Source: Nocardioides sp.
Lineage (GTDB): Bacteria; Actinomycetota; Actinomycetes; Propionibacteriales; Nocardioidaceae
Assembly (NCBI RefSeq): GCF_014360585.1
Contig: NZ_JACIXG010000010.1
Location: 16,687-80,686, forward strand
DNA: 64,000 bases
Direction of reading: 5' to 3'
The translations under genes were made by a program, and so were the position numbers. Each line of letters opens with the position of its first letter. The first letter of the stretch is position 1. This document shows, one piece after another, positions 51,241 through 61,774 of this stretch. The notes beneath the pieces were generated by a model that did no database searches, was not told where the DNA came from, and saw only the letters and a list, made by a program, of their open reading frames with translations.

Positions 51241-52224
51241 ATGTCCGGTTCACTCCTGATCGCAGGCTCCATCGCCACCGACCACCTGATGAGCTTCGGT
51301 GGAAAGTTCGCCGACTCGCTGGTCGCCGACCAGCTCGACAAGCTCTCGGTGAGCTTCCTGGTCAACGACCTCGAGATCCGCCGCGGTGGTGTCGGCGCCA
51401 ACATCTCCTTCGGCCTGGCCAACCTCGGTCTCGACCCGGTGCTCGTCGGGGCGGTCGGCGAAGACTTCGCCGACTACCGCTCCTGGCTCGAGCGCCACGG
51501 CGTCAACTGCGACCACCTGCGGGTCTCGGAGACGCTGCACACCGCGCGGTTCGTGTGCACCACGGACACCGCGATGGCCCAGTTCGCCAGCTTCTACCCG
51601 GGTGCGATGGCCGAGGCCCGCGAGATCGAGCTCGGTCCGATCGCGGAGAAGGTCGGCGAGCCGTCGTTCGTGCTGGTCGCGCCCGACGACCCCGACGCGA
51701 TGAGGCGCCACACCCAGGAGGCGCGCCAGCGCGGCTACACCTTCATCTCCGACCCGAGCCAGCAGCTCGCCTTCGGCGACGGTGAGCTGATCCGCGAGCT
51801 CGTCGACGGCGCCGCCTATCTGTTCACCAACGAGTACGAGTCCCACGTCCTCCAGCAGAAGACCGACTGGACGGCCGAGGATGTCCTGGCCCGCGTCGGC
51901 ACCCAGGTCACCACCCTCGGCAAGGACGGCGCGCGCATCCAGAGCAAGGGCGAGGACGCCATCGAGGTGCCTGCCGCGAAGAACGTGAACGCCATCGAGC
52001 CCACCGGCGTCGGCGACGCCTTCCGGGCCGGCTTCCTGGCCGCGCTGGCCTGGGACTGCGAGCTGGAGCAGGCCGCCGAGGTCGGCTGTGTCCTGGCCGC
52101 CTACTGCGTCGAGACCGTCGGCCCGCAGGAGTACTCCTTCACGCCCGAGGCGTTCGTCGGACGGGTCCGGGAGTCGTACGGCGACACCGCCGCGGACCAG
52201 ATCGCTCCGCACCTCAAGGCCTGA
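51241..52224 (+). CDS. adoK: Adenosine kinase, actinobacterial PfkB family
   Basis: 327 aa ribokinase-fold protein. Closely follows mycobacterial AdoK: GSIATDHLM, LEIRRGGVGANISFGLANLG, DFADYRSWLERHGVNCDHL, HTARFVCTTD, MAQFASFYPGAMAEAR and the catalytic anion-hole segment PTGVGDAFRAGF with Asp259. Phosphorylates adenosine to AMP in purine salvage. Genomic position between the HesB-type gene and ctaC also agrees. Broader sugar-kinase activity cannot be excluded. Confidence 0.9.
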   Translation: MSGSLLIAGSIATDHLMSFGGKFADSLVADQLDKLSVSFLVNDLEIRRGGVGANISFGLANLGLDPVLVGAVGEDFADYRSWLERHGVNCDHLRVSETLHTARFVCTTDTAMAQFASFYPGAMAEAREIELGPIAEKVGEPSFVLVAPDDPDAMRRHTQEARQRGYTFISDPSQQLAFGDGELIRELVDGAAYLFTNEYESHVLQQKTDWTAEDVLARVGTQVTTLGKDGARIQSKGEDAIEVPAAKNVNAIEPTGVGDAFRAGFLAALAWDCELEQAAEVGCVLAAYCVETVGPQEYSFTPEAFVGRVRESYGDTAADQIAPHLKA

Positions 52225-52227
52225 GCC

Positions 52228-52260
52228 TGCGACCCTGCGAGCGAAGCGAGCAGGGTCGCA
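52228..52260 (+). terminator. Hairpin after adoK
   Basis: TGCGACCCTG (52228-52237) pairs with CAGGGTCGCA (52251-52260) around GAGCGAAGCGAG; further dyads continue to ~52333. Lies between convergent genes. Confidence 0.55.
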
Positions 52261-52339
52261 ACGCGAAGGGATCGAGCGAGCGCGCGGCTGAGCCTGCGAA
52301 GCCGCGACTGCGGGTCGAGATCGACCCCCGCATAACCTC

Positions 52340-52576
52340 TTAGCTGAGACGGCGTATCCGATAGACGGGTACGCCGTCTTCTGCTTCCACCTCGCCGACG
52401 AACTCCTGGCCGCGCATCCGGGCCCAGGCGGGCACGTCGTGGTGGGCGGCGACGTCGTCGGCGGCTACCGCGATCACCTCACCGATCTCGATGTCACCGA
52501 GGTGTCGGCCGAGCTCGATGACGGGTCGCGGGCAGGCCTGGCCACGACAGTCCAAGGTCACGGTCGGCGCGCTCAT
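52340..52576 (-). CDS. TusA-like sulfurtransferase
   Basis: 78 aa. SirA/TusA fold with the persulfide-carrying motif CPRP (Cys15) in LDCRGQACPRPVIELG. Its ATG overlaps the cysteine desulfurase stop, so it is the likely acceptor of persulfide from that enzyme. Passes sulfur to an unknown downstream target (thiolation, cofactor or Fe-S). Confidence 0.85.
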   Translation of the reverse strand: MSAPTVTLDCRGQACPRPVIELGRHLGDIEIGEVIAVAADDVAAHHDVPAWARMRGQEFVGEVEAEDGVPVYRIRRLS

Positions 52577-53682
52577 AGTCCGGCCTCGGCGCGTAGGTCC
52601 TTGACGATCCCGGGCAGTGCATCGAGCATGCGCTCCACATCCTCTCGCGTCGTGTCGCGGGTCAGCGACAGCCGAACGTTACCGTGTGTCAACGCTCCCA
52701 TGGCGGCAAGCACGCGAGACGGCTCGCGGGTGTCGGAGGTGCAGGCGGAGCCGCTCGCGACACCGACGCCGATGCGGTCCAGCGCGGTCACCAGCGCCTC
52801 GCCGTCAACGTACAGCGCCGAGAACGTCACCAGGTGGGGGAGCCGCCCGTCGGCGGGCCCGGCCACGTCCACGTCCGGGATCTCCGTCCGGACCCGCTCC
52901 CTGACCAGCGAGATCAGCTCGTGCTGGCGGGCGTTGACCTCCTCGCGCTCGGCGACCACGGCCTGGAGCGCCGCCGCGGCGGCCAGCGCCCCGGGGATGT
53001 TGGAGAACCCCTGGTCCGTACGCGACCACTCGTCGCCGGGGAACGGCCAGCGCCACCGCGCCGCCCTGCGCACGACCAGCACCCCCACACCGCCCGGGCC
53101 GCCCCACTTGCGGGCAGAGCCGGCGACCGCGTCCCCGGCCAAGGGTAGGGGCAGCCGTCCCATGGAGGCACAGGCGTCGACGAAGAGCGGCACCGGACCG
53201 GCGGCGGAGGCGACCTCGTCGAGAGGCTGAAGCGTGCCGACCTCGTGGTTGGCCTGCTGGACCGCGATCGCATCGACGTCCCCGGCGCGGACCGCGTCCT
53301 GCACGGCGCTCACCTCGACCCGTGCCTCGTCGTCGACGGCCAGCTCGGTGACGGGGGAGCGCCGAGACCATCTCGCGGCGTCGACGACCGCCTGGTGCTC
53401 CACGGCACTGTGACCGATGCCATGGGATCCGAGACCCAGCAGGCCTGCGTGCACGGCGGTGGTGCCCGAAGATGTGAAAAGCACCTCATCGCGACGCACG
53501 CCCAAGGCCTCGGCCACGACCTCGCGGGCGTTGGAGAGCAGCAGCCCCGCGTTGCGCGCCGGCCGGTGCAGGCGGCGGGGGTCGGCATACCCCTGATCCG
53601 CCGCGGCCAGAAGCACTTCCCGCGCCGCGGGATGGAGCGGTTCGGCCGATGCGGCGTCGAGGTAGGTGAAGGGTTCGGTCAC
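52573..53682 (-). CDS. Cysteine desulfurase (NifS/IscS-like)
   Basis: 369 aa PLP enzyme. YLDAASAEPLHPAARE start, NHEVGTLQ, FVDACASMG, PLP lysine Lys192 (SARKWGGPGGVG) and catalytic Cys314 (GVASGSACTSD). Mobilises sulfur from cysteine as persulfide. GTG 53682 lies 8 nt after TACCGT; the frame open to 54024 is antisense to ctaC. Coupled to the TusA-like gene and divergent from the cytochrome oxidase operon. Confidence 0.93.
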   Translation of the reverse strand: MTEPFTYLDAASAEPLHPAAREVLLAAADQGYADPRRLHRPARNAGLLLSNAREVVAEALGVRRDEVLFTSSGTTAVHAGLLGLGSHGIGHSAVEHQAVVDAARWSRRSPVTELAVDDEARVEVSAVQDAVRAGDVDAIAVQQANHEVGTLQPLDEVASAAGPVPLFVDACASMGRLPLPLAGDAVAGSARKWGGPGGVGVLVVRRAARWRWPFPGDEWSRTDQGFSNIPGALAAAAALQAVVAEREEVNARQHELISLVRERVRTEIPDVDVAGPADGRLPHLVTFSALYVDGEALVTALDRIGVGVASGSACTSDTREPSRVLAAMGALTHGNVRLSLTRDTTREDVERMLDALPGIVKDLRAEAGL

Positions 53683-53690
53683 AGAACCCA

Positions 53691-53696
53691 ACGGTA
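53691..53696 (-). promoter_or_regulatory. -10 box of the cysteine desulfurase operon
   Basis: TACCGT on the minus strand, 8 nt before GTG 53682. Confidence 0.45.
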
Positions 53697-53791
53697 GCCA
53701 TACGCGACATGAGGAACCCCTGAGGATGATTCCGGATGCGCTCGCGATAGTCTGCGGACATCTGAGTGTTCGCATGAGAGAGAGGCTCGTA

Positions 53792-54751
53792 GTGGGTCTG
53801 CACTTGCCAAGGGCCGGATCGACTCCGTCCCACGCCCGCGCCCGACGTGGTGCGCTGGTGGCGACGCTGACGGCCGGCGCCCTCCTGCTGAGTGGCTGTT
53901 CGGACGAGGCGGCGCGTTTCGGCTTCCCCGAGCCACGTTCTGAGCAGGGGGAGCACAACCTCGCCCTGTGGCAGGGTGCGTGGATCGCCGCGTTGATCAC
54001 GGGTGTCCTGACCTGGGGGCTCATCTTCTGGGCGATCTGGCGTTACCGGCGCCGCAGTGACGCCGACATCCCGGTCCAGACGCGTTACAACCTGCCGTTG
54101 GAGATCTTCTACACGATCGCCCCGGTTCTGATGGTGATCGTGTTCTTCGACCACACCGTCAAGGTCCAGAACGAGATGCTCGACAACGGCAACCCGACCA
54201 ACGTGATCGAGGTGACCGGCCAGCAGTGGCAGTGGACCTTCAACCACGGCATCGGTGAGCCCGACGTGAGCGCGGACGAGAACCTCGTCGACGACGAGTA
54301 CCCCTACGACCGCTACGGCTACGTCGTGGGCACCGGCTCGCACATCCCGACGCTGGTCCTCCCGGAGAAGACCACCACGCGGTTCAACCTGCGCTCGGCC
54401 GACGTCATCCACAACTTCGGTGTCCCTGACTTCGGCATGAGGATGGACGTCATCCCGGGTCGGGTGAACCACTACTCGATCACCACGAAGGAGGCCACGG
54501 CCACCTTCGACCCGAACGCCGAGGACCTCATCGACGGCACCACCTTCCGTGGCGCCTGCTACGAGCTCTGCGGCGTCTACCACGCCCGGATGATCTTCAA
54601 GGTCGCGATCCTCTCCGAGGACGACTACAAGTCCTACGTCGACACGTTGGCGCAGAACGGCTTCGAGGCCGAGCGCCCGCTGCTCGGTGGCGGCAAGTCC
54701 ACCCGCAGCCTCGACGACATCGCCAGCCACAATGAGGAGGAGGGCGAGTGA
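53792..54751 (+). CDS. ctaC: Cytochrome c oxidase subunit II
   Basis: 319 aa lipoprotein from GTG 53792 (AGAGAGAGG 6 nt upstream; ATG 53774 is an alternative). Lipobox LLLSGC with Cys36, two helices (~52-75 and ~95-115), then the CuA domain: [10 protein letters not shown] and Cys256, Cys260, His264, Met267 in [13 protein letters not shown]. Accepts electrons for the aa3 oxidase. GTGA overlap with ctaD. Confidence 0.95.
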   Translation: MGLHLPRAGSTPSHARARRGALVATLTAGALLLSGCSDEAARFGFPEPRSEQGEHNLALWQGAWIAALITGVLTWGLIFWAIWRYRRRSDADIPVQTRYNLPLEIFYTIAPVLMVIVFFDHTVKVQNEMLDNGNPTNVIEVTGQQWQWTFNHGIGEPDVSADENLVDDEYPYDRYGYVVGTGSHIPTLVLPEKTTTRFNLRSADVIHNFGVPDFGMRMDVIPGRVNHYSITTKEATATFDPNAEDLIDGTTFRGACYELCGVYHARMIFKVAILSEDDYKSYVDTLAQNGFEAERPLLGGGKSTRSLDDIASHNEEEGE

Positions 54752-56430
54752 CCGCCACCGATGCCCGCCCGGTCACCGGCGGCCCCAAGCCGCTCGGCAA
54801 GCAGATCTACCAGCTGCTGACCACCACCGATCACAAGCTGATCGGGAAGATGTACCTGGTCACGTCGTTCTTCTGGTTCCTGGTCGGCGGCCTGATGGCG
54901 CTGCTGATGCGTTCGGAGCTGGCGTTCCCGGGTCAGCAGGTCGTCAACGACGAGCTGTTCAACCAGCTGTTCACGATGCACGGCACGATCATGCTGCTGC
55001 TGTTCGCGACGCCGCTGTTCTTCGGTTTCTCCAACGTCATCATGCCGCTGCAGATCGGCGCTCCTGACGTCGCCTTCCCGCGGCTGAACATGTTCAGCTA
55101 CTGGCTCTACCTCTTCGGTGGCCTGATCGCGGCCAGCGGCTTCTTCACCCCGACCGGCGCGGCCGACTTCGGCTGGTTCGCCTACACGCCGCTCTCCAGC
55201 GCGCAGTACTCCCCGGGCGTCGGTGGCGACCTGTGGATCATGGGTCTCTACATGGGTGGTCTGGGCACGATCCTCGGCTCGGTCAACTTCATCACCACGA
55301 TCATCTGCATGCGTGCGCCGGGCATGACCATGTTCCGGATGCCGATCTTCACGTGGAACACCCTGATCACGGCGCTGCTCGCGCTGATCGCGTTCCCGAT
55401 CCTCGCCGCCGCGCTGCTGATGCTCGAGTCCGACCGTCAGTTCGGGTCCCATGTCTTCGACGCCTCTCACGGCGGACCGATCCTGTGGCAACACCTGTTC
55501 TGGTTCTTCGGCCACCCCGAGGTCTACATCATCGCGCTGCCGTTCTTCGGCATCATCTCCGAGATCCTCCCGGTCTTCAGCCGCAAGCCGATCTTCGGCT
55601 ACGTCGGTCTGGTGGCCGCGACCCTCGGCATCGCGATCCTCTCGGTGGCGGTGTGGGCGCACCACATGTTCGTGACCGGTGCGGTCAACCTGCCGTTCTT
55701 CTCCGGGATGACGTTCCTGATCGCGGTGCCGACAGGCGTGAAGTTCTTCAACTGGATCGGCACGATGTGGGGCGGGTCGGTCAGCTTCGACACCCCGATG
55801 CTGTGGTCGATCGGCTTCCTGACGACCTTCCTCTTCGGTGGTCTGACCGGCATCATCCTGGCGAGCCCGCCGCTCGACTTCCAGGTCTCCGACTCCTACT
55901 TCGTGGTCGCGCACTTCCACTACGTGGTCTTCGGGACCGTCGTGTTCGCGATGTTCGCCGGGTTCTACTTCTGGTGGCCGAAGATGACCGGCCGGATGCT
56001 CGACGAACGCCTCGGCAAGGTCCACTTCTGGCTGCTGTTCGTCGGCTTCCACGCGACCTTCCTGGTCCAGCACTGGCTCGGTGTCGAGGGCATGCAGCGA
56101 CGCATCGCCGACTACCTGCCCAGCGACGGGTTCACCTTCCTGAACCAGTTCTCGACCGTGGGTGCGTTCCTGCTGAGCCTGTCGATGCTGCCGTTCTTCT
56201 ACAACCTCTACGTCTCCCGCAAGGCACCGCTGGTGACCGTGGACGACCCGTGGGGCTGGGGCCGCTCGCTGGAGTGGGCCACTGCCTGCCCGGCGCCGCG
56301 CCACAACTTCGTCTCGATCCCGAAGATCCGCTCGGAGTCCCCGGCCTTCGACCTCCACCACCCGGAGATCGCCGCGCTGGAGCACGATGAGGACGATCTT
56401 GTCTCCAACAGCTCCAACAAGGAAGGCTGA
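54748..56430 (+). CDS. ctaD: Cytochrome c oxidase subunit I (aa3 type)
   Basis: 560 aa, twelve-helix heme-copper oxidase core. Heme ligand segment [12 protein letters not shown], CuB/His-Tyr segment [19 protein letters not shown] and the heme pair VAHFHYVV are all present. Reduces oxygen and pumps protons. GTG 54748 overlaps the ctaC stop, with AGGAGGAGGG upstream. Followed after 5 bp by ctaF. Confidence 0.97.
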   Translation: MTATDARPVTGGPKPLGKQIYQLLTTTDHKLIGKMYLVTSFFWFLVGGLMALLMRSELAFPGQQVVNDELFNQLFTMHGTIMLLLFATPLFFGFSNVIMPLQIGAPDVAFPRLNMFSYWLYLFGGLIAASGFFTPTGAADFGWFAYTPLSSAQYSPGVGGDLWIMGLYMGGLGTILGSVNFITTIICMRAPGMTMFRMPIFTWNTLITALLALIAFPILAAALLMLESDRQFGSHVFDASHGGPILWQHLFWFFGHPEVYIIALPFFGIISEILPVFSRKPIFGYVGLVAATLGIAILSVAVWAHHMFVTGAVNLPFFSGMTFLIAVPTGVKFFNWIGTMWGGSVSFDTPMLWSIGFLTTFLFGGLTGIILASPPLDFQVSDSYFVVAHFHYVVFGTVVFAMFAGFYFWWPKMTGRMLDERLGKVHFWLLFVGFHATFLVQHWLGVEGMQRRIADYLPSDGFTFLNQFSTVGAFLLSLSMLPFFYNLYVSRKAPLVTVDDPWGWGRSLEWATACPAPRHNFVSIPKIRSESPAFDLHHPEIAALEHDEDDLVSNSSNKEG

Positions 56431-56435
56431 GCCCG

Positions 56436-56852
56436 ATGAAGTCTGAAGCCTGGATCTTCGGGATCTGCACCGCCTTCCTGGTGCTGGTCACCCCGGCCTA
56501 CTGGTTCATCACCGTCGCCTCCGAAGAGGGCGGTGACTGGACCGGCACCTCGGCGCTGGTGATGTGCACACTGCTGTTCCTGATGATCTGGATCTACCTC
56601 GGATTCCACGCGATCAAGATGGACCCGCGGCCAGAGGACCGTGAGGACGGCGACATCGCCGAGGGCGCGGGGGAGTACGGCTTCTTCCCGCCGTTCTCCT
56701 GGTGGCCGCTGTGGGCAGCGCTCACCTTCGGCCTGGTGGTCCTCGCGGTCGCGATGGCAGCCTGGTGGCTGGTCATCATCGCCGCCGTGCTCGGCATGCT
56801 GGCCACCGCCGGCTGGAACTTCGAGTACTACCGAGGCGAGTTCAAGCACTGA
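56436..56852 (+). CDS. ctaF: Cytochrome c oxidase subunit IV (actinobacterial)
   Basis: 138 aa with four hydrophobic helices (~7-28, 38-58, 90-108, 110-130). Matches the actinobacterial oxidase subunit encoded after ctaC: KSEAWIFGICTAFLVLV start, then EYGFFPPFSWWPLW. ATG 56436 has AAGGAAG upstream. Terminator follows at 56867-56896. Confidence 0.92.
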   Translation: MKSEAWIFGICTAFLVLVTPAYWFITVASEEGGDWTGTSALVMCTLLFLMIWIYLGFHAIKMDPRPEDREDGDIAEGAGEYGFFPPFSWWPLWAALTFGLVVLAVAMAAWWLVIIAAVLGMLATAGWNFEYYRGEFKH

Positions 56853-56866
56853 GCGAAAACCTACGT

Positions 56867-56896
56867 CGGGGCCCGATCCATCCGGATCGGGCCCCG
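56867..56896 (+). terminator. Terminator of ctaC-ctaD-ctaF
   Basis: Perfect 13-bp stem (56867-56879 with 56884-56896), 4-nt loop ATCC, then CTGTATTTCTT. Confidence 0.8.
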
Positions 56897-56999
56897 CTGT
56901 ATTTCTTGGGCAGCTCTTGGGGATGCCCGGTAGGGTTAACGCTCTCGCGTCCGGGTACAGGGCGTTGGGGTAATTAAACAGGTCTGGAGCAGTCTCACC

Positions 57000-58208
57000 G
57001 TGTCATCGCAGTCACCGTTTCACCGTCCGTCCCTGCTCGCCCGCCGACGGGTGCTGTGGACCACAGCGGCGGCGGCGCTCGCGCCGGTGCTCGCCGCGTG
57101 CGGTGCGGAGCCGGCCTCGAAGGAGCCCAAGAAGCCCGCCGAGCCCAAGGTGCAGATCACGCACAACATCGAGGACAACGCGACGGGCGTCCCGGTCGAC
57201 AAGGTGGTCAAGGTCGATGTGGCCAAGGGCCGTCTCGACGAGGTCATGCTGGCCGGAGCCAAGGGCACCAAGGTGCGTGGCACCATCACCGAGGACGGCC
57301 TCAGCTGGAGTGCGGGCGATGTGCTCGAGCCGACCGCGTCCTACACCCTCTCGGTCACCGCCACCGGCGACGACGGTCTGGAGAAGAAGAGCCAGATCAC
57401 CTTCGCCACCGAGGACCTCGGCCTGGACCGCCAGACCTATCCGTCCATCGCGCCCCTCGACGGCGAGACCGTCGGCGTCGGGATGCCGATCATCGTGACG
57501 TACGACCTGCCGGTGAAGAACAAGGCGGCCTTCGAGAAGAAGATGATCGTCGAGTCGACCCCGAAGCAGGAGGGGTCGTGGTACTGGGTGAACGACAAGG
57601 AGGTCCACTACCGTCCGCGCACCTACTGGCAGGCCAACTCCACGGTCAAGGTGAAGCTCGACATCAACTCGGTCCCCGCCGGCGGCGGCATCTTCGGCCA
57701 GAAGAACCGCGAGATCACCTTCAAGACAGGTGACGCGCACATCTACCGGGCCAACGCGAAGACCTATCAGATGGAGGTCTTCAAGAACGGGCAGAAGATC
57801 AAGACCATCCCGATCACGACCGGCAAGGAAGGGTTCATCACCCGCAGCGGCGTGAAGGTGATCATCGAGAAGTTCGAGCGCAAGACCATGAACTCCGAGA
57901 CCATCGGGATCAACCCGGGCGACCGGGAGTACTACAACATGGAGGGCGTGAAGTGGGCCATGCGGCTGACGTTCTCCGGCGAGTTCATCCACGGCGCCCC
58001 GTGGTCGGTGGCCCAGCAGGGCAATGCCAACGTCTCCCACGGCTGCACCGGCATGAGCGACGCCAACGCCAAGTTCCTCTACGACATGACCCGCCGCGGT
58101 GACGTGGTCGAGACGGTCGGCACCAACCGCGGGATGACCCTCAGCAACGGTTGGGGCGACTGGAACACCCCCTACGAGGAGTACCGCGCCGGATCCGCGC
58201 TCGCCTGA
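57000..58208 (+). CDS. L,D-transpeptidase lipoprotein
   Basis: 402 aa. Signal with lipobox (PVLAAC, Cys34), two Ig-like domains (~50-250), then a YkuD catalytic domain with HGC: His347 and Cys349 in SHGCTGMS. Forms 3-3 peptidoglycan cross-links outside the membrane. Architecture equals mycobacterial LdtA/LdtB-type enzymes (Ldt family). GTG 57000 start; AT-richer TAATTAAAC upstream may hold the promoter. Confidence 0.92.
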   Translation: MSSQSPFHRPSLLARRRVLWTTAAAALAPVLAACGAEPASKEPKKPAEPKVQITHNIEDNATGVPVDKVVKVDVAKGRLDEVMLAGAKGTKVRGTITEDGLSWSAGDVLEPTASYTLSVTATGDDGLEKKSQITFATEDLGLDRQTYPSIAPLDGETVGVGMPIIVTYDLPVKNKAAFEKKMIVESTPKQEGSWYWVNDKEVHYRPRTYWQANSTVKVKLDINSVPAGGGIFGQKNREITFKTGDAHIYRANAKTYQMEVFKNGQKIKTIPITTGKEGFITRSGVKVIIEKFERKTMNSETIGINPGDREYYNMEGVKWAMRLTFSGEFIHGAPWSVAQQGNANVSHGCTGMSDANAKFLYDMTRRGDVVETVGTNRGMTLSNGWGDWNTPYEEYRAGSALA

Positions 58209-58390
58209 CCCGGCGGCACGCCGGGCCTCGCCTGACCGGGACAACCGGCTCGGGCCGATATCGTGGGCTGCGGCAGACAACGCACGACACCACGTCGTTG
58301 CTGCTTGCGTCCGGAAGAGTCTTTACCTACCTTCCGTTCAAGACGTGATCGCGATGCGCAGGCTCGACCCCGACGGCCCGCGCCTGGAAG

Positions 58391-59134
58391 GTGGACTCGT
58401 TGTCTCGGCCCGTGCTGGTGCTCGACCTGGACGGAACGGTGTGTCTCGGAGACACGCCGGTCCTTCTCTACGCCGCCCGGGTGGCGGCCCTCACCGTCGC
58501 CCCTGAGGCGCTCCTGGAGACCACTGAGGCCTTTCTCGGGCAGAGACTGCCCGGGAATGCCCCGAAGACGCTGACCGGCGCTCAGGACGGCTACGAGGCG
58601 GTCAAGATCCTGGGCCTGGCCGCCGGGGTCTCCGAGGAGGAGCTGAGCGCGGCGTACGTCTGGAGCCGGGCAGCGATGAGCGAGCAGCCCGGCGACATCC
58701 GCACGCCCGACGGGCTGGTCGAGCTGCTCGACGGTCTCGATGCCCACCGGGTGATCATGACCAACTCCCCGGGCAGCGGCCTGGACGCGATCCTGGAGCA
58801 CCTCGGCCTCCGCGACGTGGTCGACGAGGTGCACACCGACGCCCTCAAGCCGACCCGGATGACCGGTCACCTGGACCGCCTCCTGGATGCCTTCGGCCTG
58901 GCCGACAGACCGGAGTGGCTCATGTCCGTGGGCGACATCTGGCGCAATGACCTGGCACCCGCTGTCGAGCGTGGTTGTGTTGCTGCGTACGTTGACGCCT
59001 TCGACCGTCGACAGGGACCGGCACATGTTCGTGCAGGATCGCTGGCGGGCCTGTACTCCGCAGTCTCGGACTGGTCGAATGACCCCTCAGCCTTCATCGC
59101 AGCTCACCCCCTCAAGGAGTCTGTCCAATGTTGA
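58391..59134 (+). CDS. HAD-family phosphatase, first gene of the phnDCEE-rpiR operon
   Basis: 247 aa. HAD motifs are complete: I LDLDGTV (Asp12, Asp14), II IMTNSPG, III lysine in DALKPTRMTG, IV SVGDIWRNDLAPA. A helical cap lies between I and II, as in phosphoglycolate-phosphatase-like enzymes. GTG 58391 is used; TTG 58400 is equally placed after GGAAGGTGG. Overlaps phnD by 7 bp, so it probably acts on a phosphorylated compound derived from the imported solute. Confidence 0.8.
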   Translation: MDSLSRPVLVLDLDGTVCLGDTPVLLYAARVAALTVAPEALLETTEAFLGQRLPGNAPKTLTGAQDGYEAVKILGLAAGVSEEELSAAYVWSRAAMSEQPGDIRTPDGLVELLDGLDAHRVIMTNSPGSGLDAILEHLGLRDVVDEVHTDALKPTRMTGHLDRLLDAFGLADRPEWLMSVGDIWRNDLAPAVERGCVAAYVDAFDRRQGPAHVRAGSLAGLYSAVSDWSNDPSAFIAAHPLKESVQC

Positions 59135-60105
59135 GAACCCCCACGACCCGGTTGCTGGCGGTTGGTGCCGCCGCATCGCTCACCCTCTCGCTCGCCGCCT
59201 GCGGCGGCAGCGAGGAGAGCACCGCGCCCGCGGAGGATCCCAAGGAGCTCGTGCTGTCGCTGGTGCCCTCCGGGGACATCGACTCGATCACCGAGAGCGC
59301 GAAGGGCCTGGAGTCGTTCCTCAGCGACCGGATCGGGATCCCCGTACGCGCCGAGGTGACCGAGAGCTATGCGGCCGCGATCGTGGCGATGAAGTCGGAC
59401 CAGGCCCAGGTCGCGATGCTCGGTCCGATCGGCGTGGTGCAGGCCGAGGACCAGGCCGGTGCGGTGCCGATCCTTCAGTCCGTGCGCTACGGCTCGTCGA
59501 GCTACCACACGCAGTGGTTCACCAACGACCCCGAGACGTACTGTGCCGACGAGGTCAAGGTGCTCGACGGCCTGAAGTACTGCAACGGCACCGACGCCGC
59601 CAAGACCGGCCCCACCGGTGAGGTCGCCCTGTCCAAGGTCAAGCCCGGCACCCCGATCGCCTTCGTCGACCAGGGCTCGGCGGCCGGCTACTACTACCCG
59701 GCCACTCAGTGGGGGCTCGTCACCGGCGGCGACGCGCTGGTCGACCTCGACGCGCAGTTCGCCGGCGACCACGACGCCGCGGTCCTGGCTGTGGCCCGTG
59801 GCGACTACCCGGTCGGGGTGAGCTTCGACGACGCCCGGGAGGACGTCGCGGCCGACGAGCCGAAGGTCGCCTCCGACGTCGTGGTCTTCGCCTACTCCGC
59901 AGAGATCCCCAACGACGGCATCGTCGTCGCCGGCGGGCTCTCCAAGGAGCTGCGTACGAAGGTGACCGACGCGTTCACCGCGATGGCGAAGGACCCCAAG
60001 GGGCTTAAGACCCTGGCGGCCGTCTACGACATCGAGGGCCTGGTGAAGGTCGACAAGACCGCGCTGAAGAAGGCGAAGTCCGTGGAGGAGAACTTCGGCG
60101 AATGA
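59128..60105 (+). CDS. phnD: PhnD-type substrate-binding lipoprotein
   Basis: 325 aa. Lipoprotein signal (SLAAC, Cys25), then the PhnD/PtxB fold: [37 protein letters not shown] (probable phosphonate/phosphate-ester loop) and [18 protein letters not shown] 59128 has AAGGAG upstream. Delivers the solute to the adjacent ABC transporter. PhnD symbol is by family; ligand may be phosphonate, phosphite or a phosphate ester. Confidence 0.88.
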   Translation: MLRTPTTRLLAVGAAASLTLSLAACGGSEESTAPAEDPKELVLSLVPSGDIDSITESAKGLESFLSDRIGIPVRAEVTESYAAAIVAMKSDQAQVAMLGPIGVVQAEDQAGAVPILQSVRYGSSSYHTQWFTNDPETYCADEVKVLDGLKYCNGTDAAKTGPTGEVALSKVKPGTPIAFVDQGSAAGYYYPATQWGLVTGGDALVDLDAQFAGDHDAAVLAVARGDYPVGVSFDDAREDVAADEPKVASDVVVFAYSAEIPNDGIVVAGGLSKELRTKVTDAFTAMAKDPKGLKTLAAVYDIEGLVKVDKTALKKAKSVEENFGE

Positions 60106-60953
60106 GCGCCTCGGGTCTCGGGCATCGGGCCGGTGACCGGTCCGATGGTCGGTCCGACGGTGGCTCTGACGGTGGCTCTGATGGTGGGCACAGCATCGTC
60201 TTCGACGACGTCTCGGTGGTCTACCCCAACGGCAGCCGTGGCCTCGCCGGTGTCAGCCTGACCATCTCGCCGGGGGAGTTCGTCGTGGTCGTCGGCCTCT
60301 CCGGCGCCGGGAAGTCCACGCTCGTCCGCACGATCAACGGCCTGGTGCCGGTCACCGCGGGGAGGCTGTCGGTGGGTGGGACCGAGGTGAAGTCGGTACG
60401 CGGCCGCCGGCTGCCGCGGCTGCGCGCCGACATCGGGATGATCTTCCAAGGGTTCAACCTGGTGACCCGCCGATCCGTGATGAGCAACGTGCTCACCGGT
60501 CGGCTGCACGCCCAGTCATGGGCGCGGTCCCTGCTCGGGCTGCACACCAAGGCCGACAAGGAGATCGCCTTCGAGGCCCTGGAGCGCGTCGGGATCGTCG
60601 AGAAGGCATGGGTACGCGCCTCCGAGCTCTCCGGCGGGCAGCAGCAGCGGGTCGCGATCGCCCGTGCTCTGGCGCAGCAGCCGTCGGTGATGCTCGCCGA
60701 CGAGCCGGTCGCATCGCTCGATCCACCGACAGCCGACCGGGTGATGCGCGACCTACGGCAGATCAACCGGGACCTGGGCATCACCACCGTGGTCAACCTG
60801 CACTTCCTCGACCTCGCCCGGCGCTACGCGGACCGGATCATCGGCATGCGCGCGGGAGAGGTGGTCTTCGACGGCCCCGCGACCGATGCCGACGACGCGG
60901 TCTTCGAGAGGATCTACGGACGCTCGCTGACCGGCGAGGACATCTCGACATGA
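60102..60953 (+). CDS. phnC: Phosphonate-type ABC transporter ATPase
   Basis: 283 aa. Walker [10 protein letters not shown] at 65-73, signature LSGGQ at 176-180, Walker B VMLADE at 196-201. PhnC-like [17 protein letters not shown] follows the Q-loop. The N-terminus carries an extra repeat, RSDG then GSDG units (residues ~13-29), encoded by near-identical 12-bp repeats. ATGA overlaps on both sides. Confidence 0.9.
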   Translation: MSASGLGHRAGDRSDGRSDGGSDGGSDGGHSIVFDDVSVVYPNGSRGLAGVSLTISPGEFVVVVGLSGAGKSTLVRTINGLVPVTAGRLSVGGTEVKSVRGRRLPRLRADIGMIFQGFNLVTRRSVMSNVLTGRLHAQSWARSLLGLHTKADKEIAFEALERVGIVEKAWVRASELSGGQQQRVAIARALAQQPSVMLADEPVASLDPPTADRVMRDLRQINRDLGITTVVNLHFLDLARRYADRIIGMRAGEVVFDGPATDADDAVFERIYGRSLTGEDIST

Positions 60954-61774
60954 CGGGCGCCGCCCTCGAGCGCCGGGACGGCCCGCAGGGCCCGGTGCGT
61001 CCGGCGAAACCACCGCCGAGCCCGCTGCTGATCGGTGGTGTCCTCGGCGCCGTCGCCGTCACCGGGGTGGCGGGCTGGGCGATCGACTTCTCGCTCACTC
61101 CGGTCATCGAGCAGTGGTCGACGCTGATGATGATCCTCGGGGAGGTGGTGCACCCCGAGTGGGCCGAGATCACCGACCCGACCTCGCGGCTGTGGACCGC
61201 GCTGATGGAGACCGCCGCCATCGCGGTGATCGCGACGTTCGTCGGCTCCCTGATCGCCCTCGGGGTGGCTCTGCTGGGCTCCAAGGTCAGCGCGCCGCCC
61301 GGGATCTACCGGGTCACCAAGTCGGTGATGGCGGTGATCCGGTCGCTGCCCGACATGGCCTACGCCCTGATCTTCGTCGCCGTCGTCACCGGCCCGCTGC
61401 CGGGCATCCTGGCCCTGACCGTCTTCAACGTCGGCATCGTCGCCAAGCTGACCGCGGAGAGCATCGACGCCGTCGATCAGGGGCCGCTGGAGGCGCTCGA
61501 CGCGGCCGGGGCCACCCGCTGGCAGCGGGCCCGGGCGGCGATCGTCCCGCTGGTGCTGCCCAGCTACGCCTCGTACGTCCTCTATGTCTTCGAGCTCAAC
61601 ATCCGTGCCTCAGTGGTGCTGGGTGCGGTCGGAGCCGGCGGGATCGGGCAGCTGATCATGCTCTACTTCAACCGGGCCGACTACCCCCGGCTGGCGGCCG
61701 TCGTGATCGTCATCTTCGTGGCCGTCATCGCGATCGACCTGCTCTCCCAGGCCCTGCGCCGGAGACTGGTGTGA
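60950..61774 (+). CDS. phnE: Phosphonate-type ABC transporter permease (first)
   Basis: 274 aa, about six helices, with the permease EAA-like loop [20 protein letters not shown] and PhnE pattern [16 protein letters not shown] 60950 overlaps the phnC stop. Pairs with the second permease to form the channel. Carries a 25-residue Pro/Arg-rich N-terminus. Confidence 0.88.
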   Translation: MTGAALERRDGPQGPVRPAKPPPSPLLIGGVLGAVAVTGVAGWAIDFSLTPVIEQWSTLMMILGEVVHPEWAEITDPTSRLWTALMETAAIAVIATFVGSLIALGVALLGSKVSAPPGIYRVTKSVMAVIRSLPDMAYALIFVAVVTGPLPGILALTVFNVGIVAKLTAESIDAVDQGPLEALDAAGATRWQRARAAIVPLVLPSYASYVLYVFELNIRASVVLGAVGAGGIGQLIMLYFNRADYPRLAAVVIVIFVAVIAIDLLSQALRRRLV

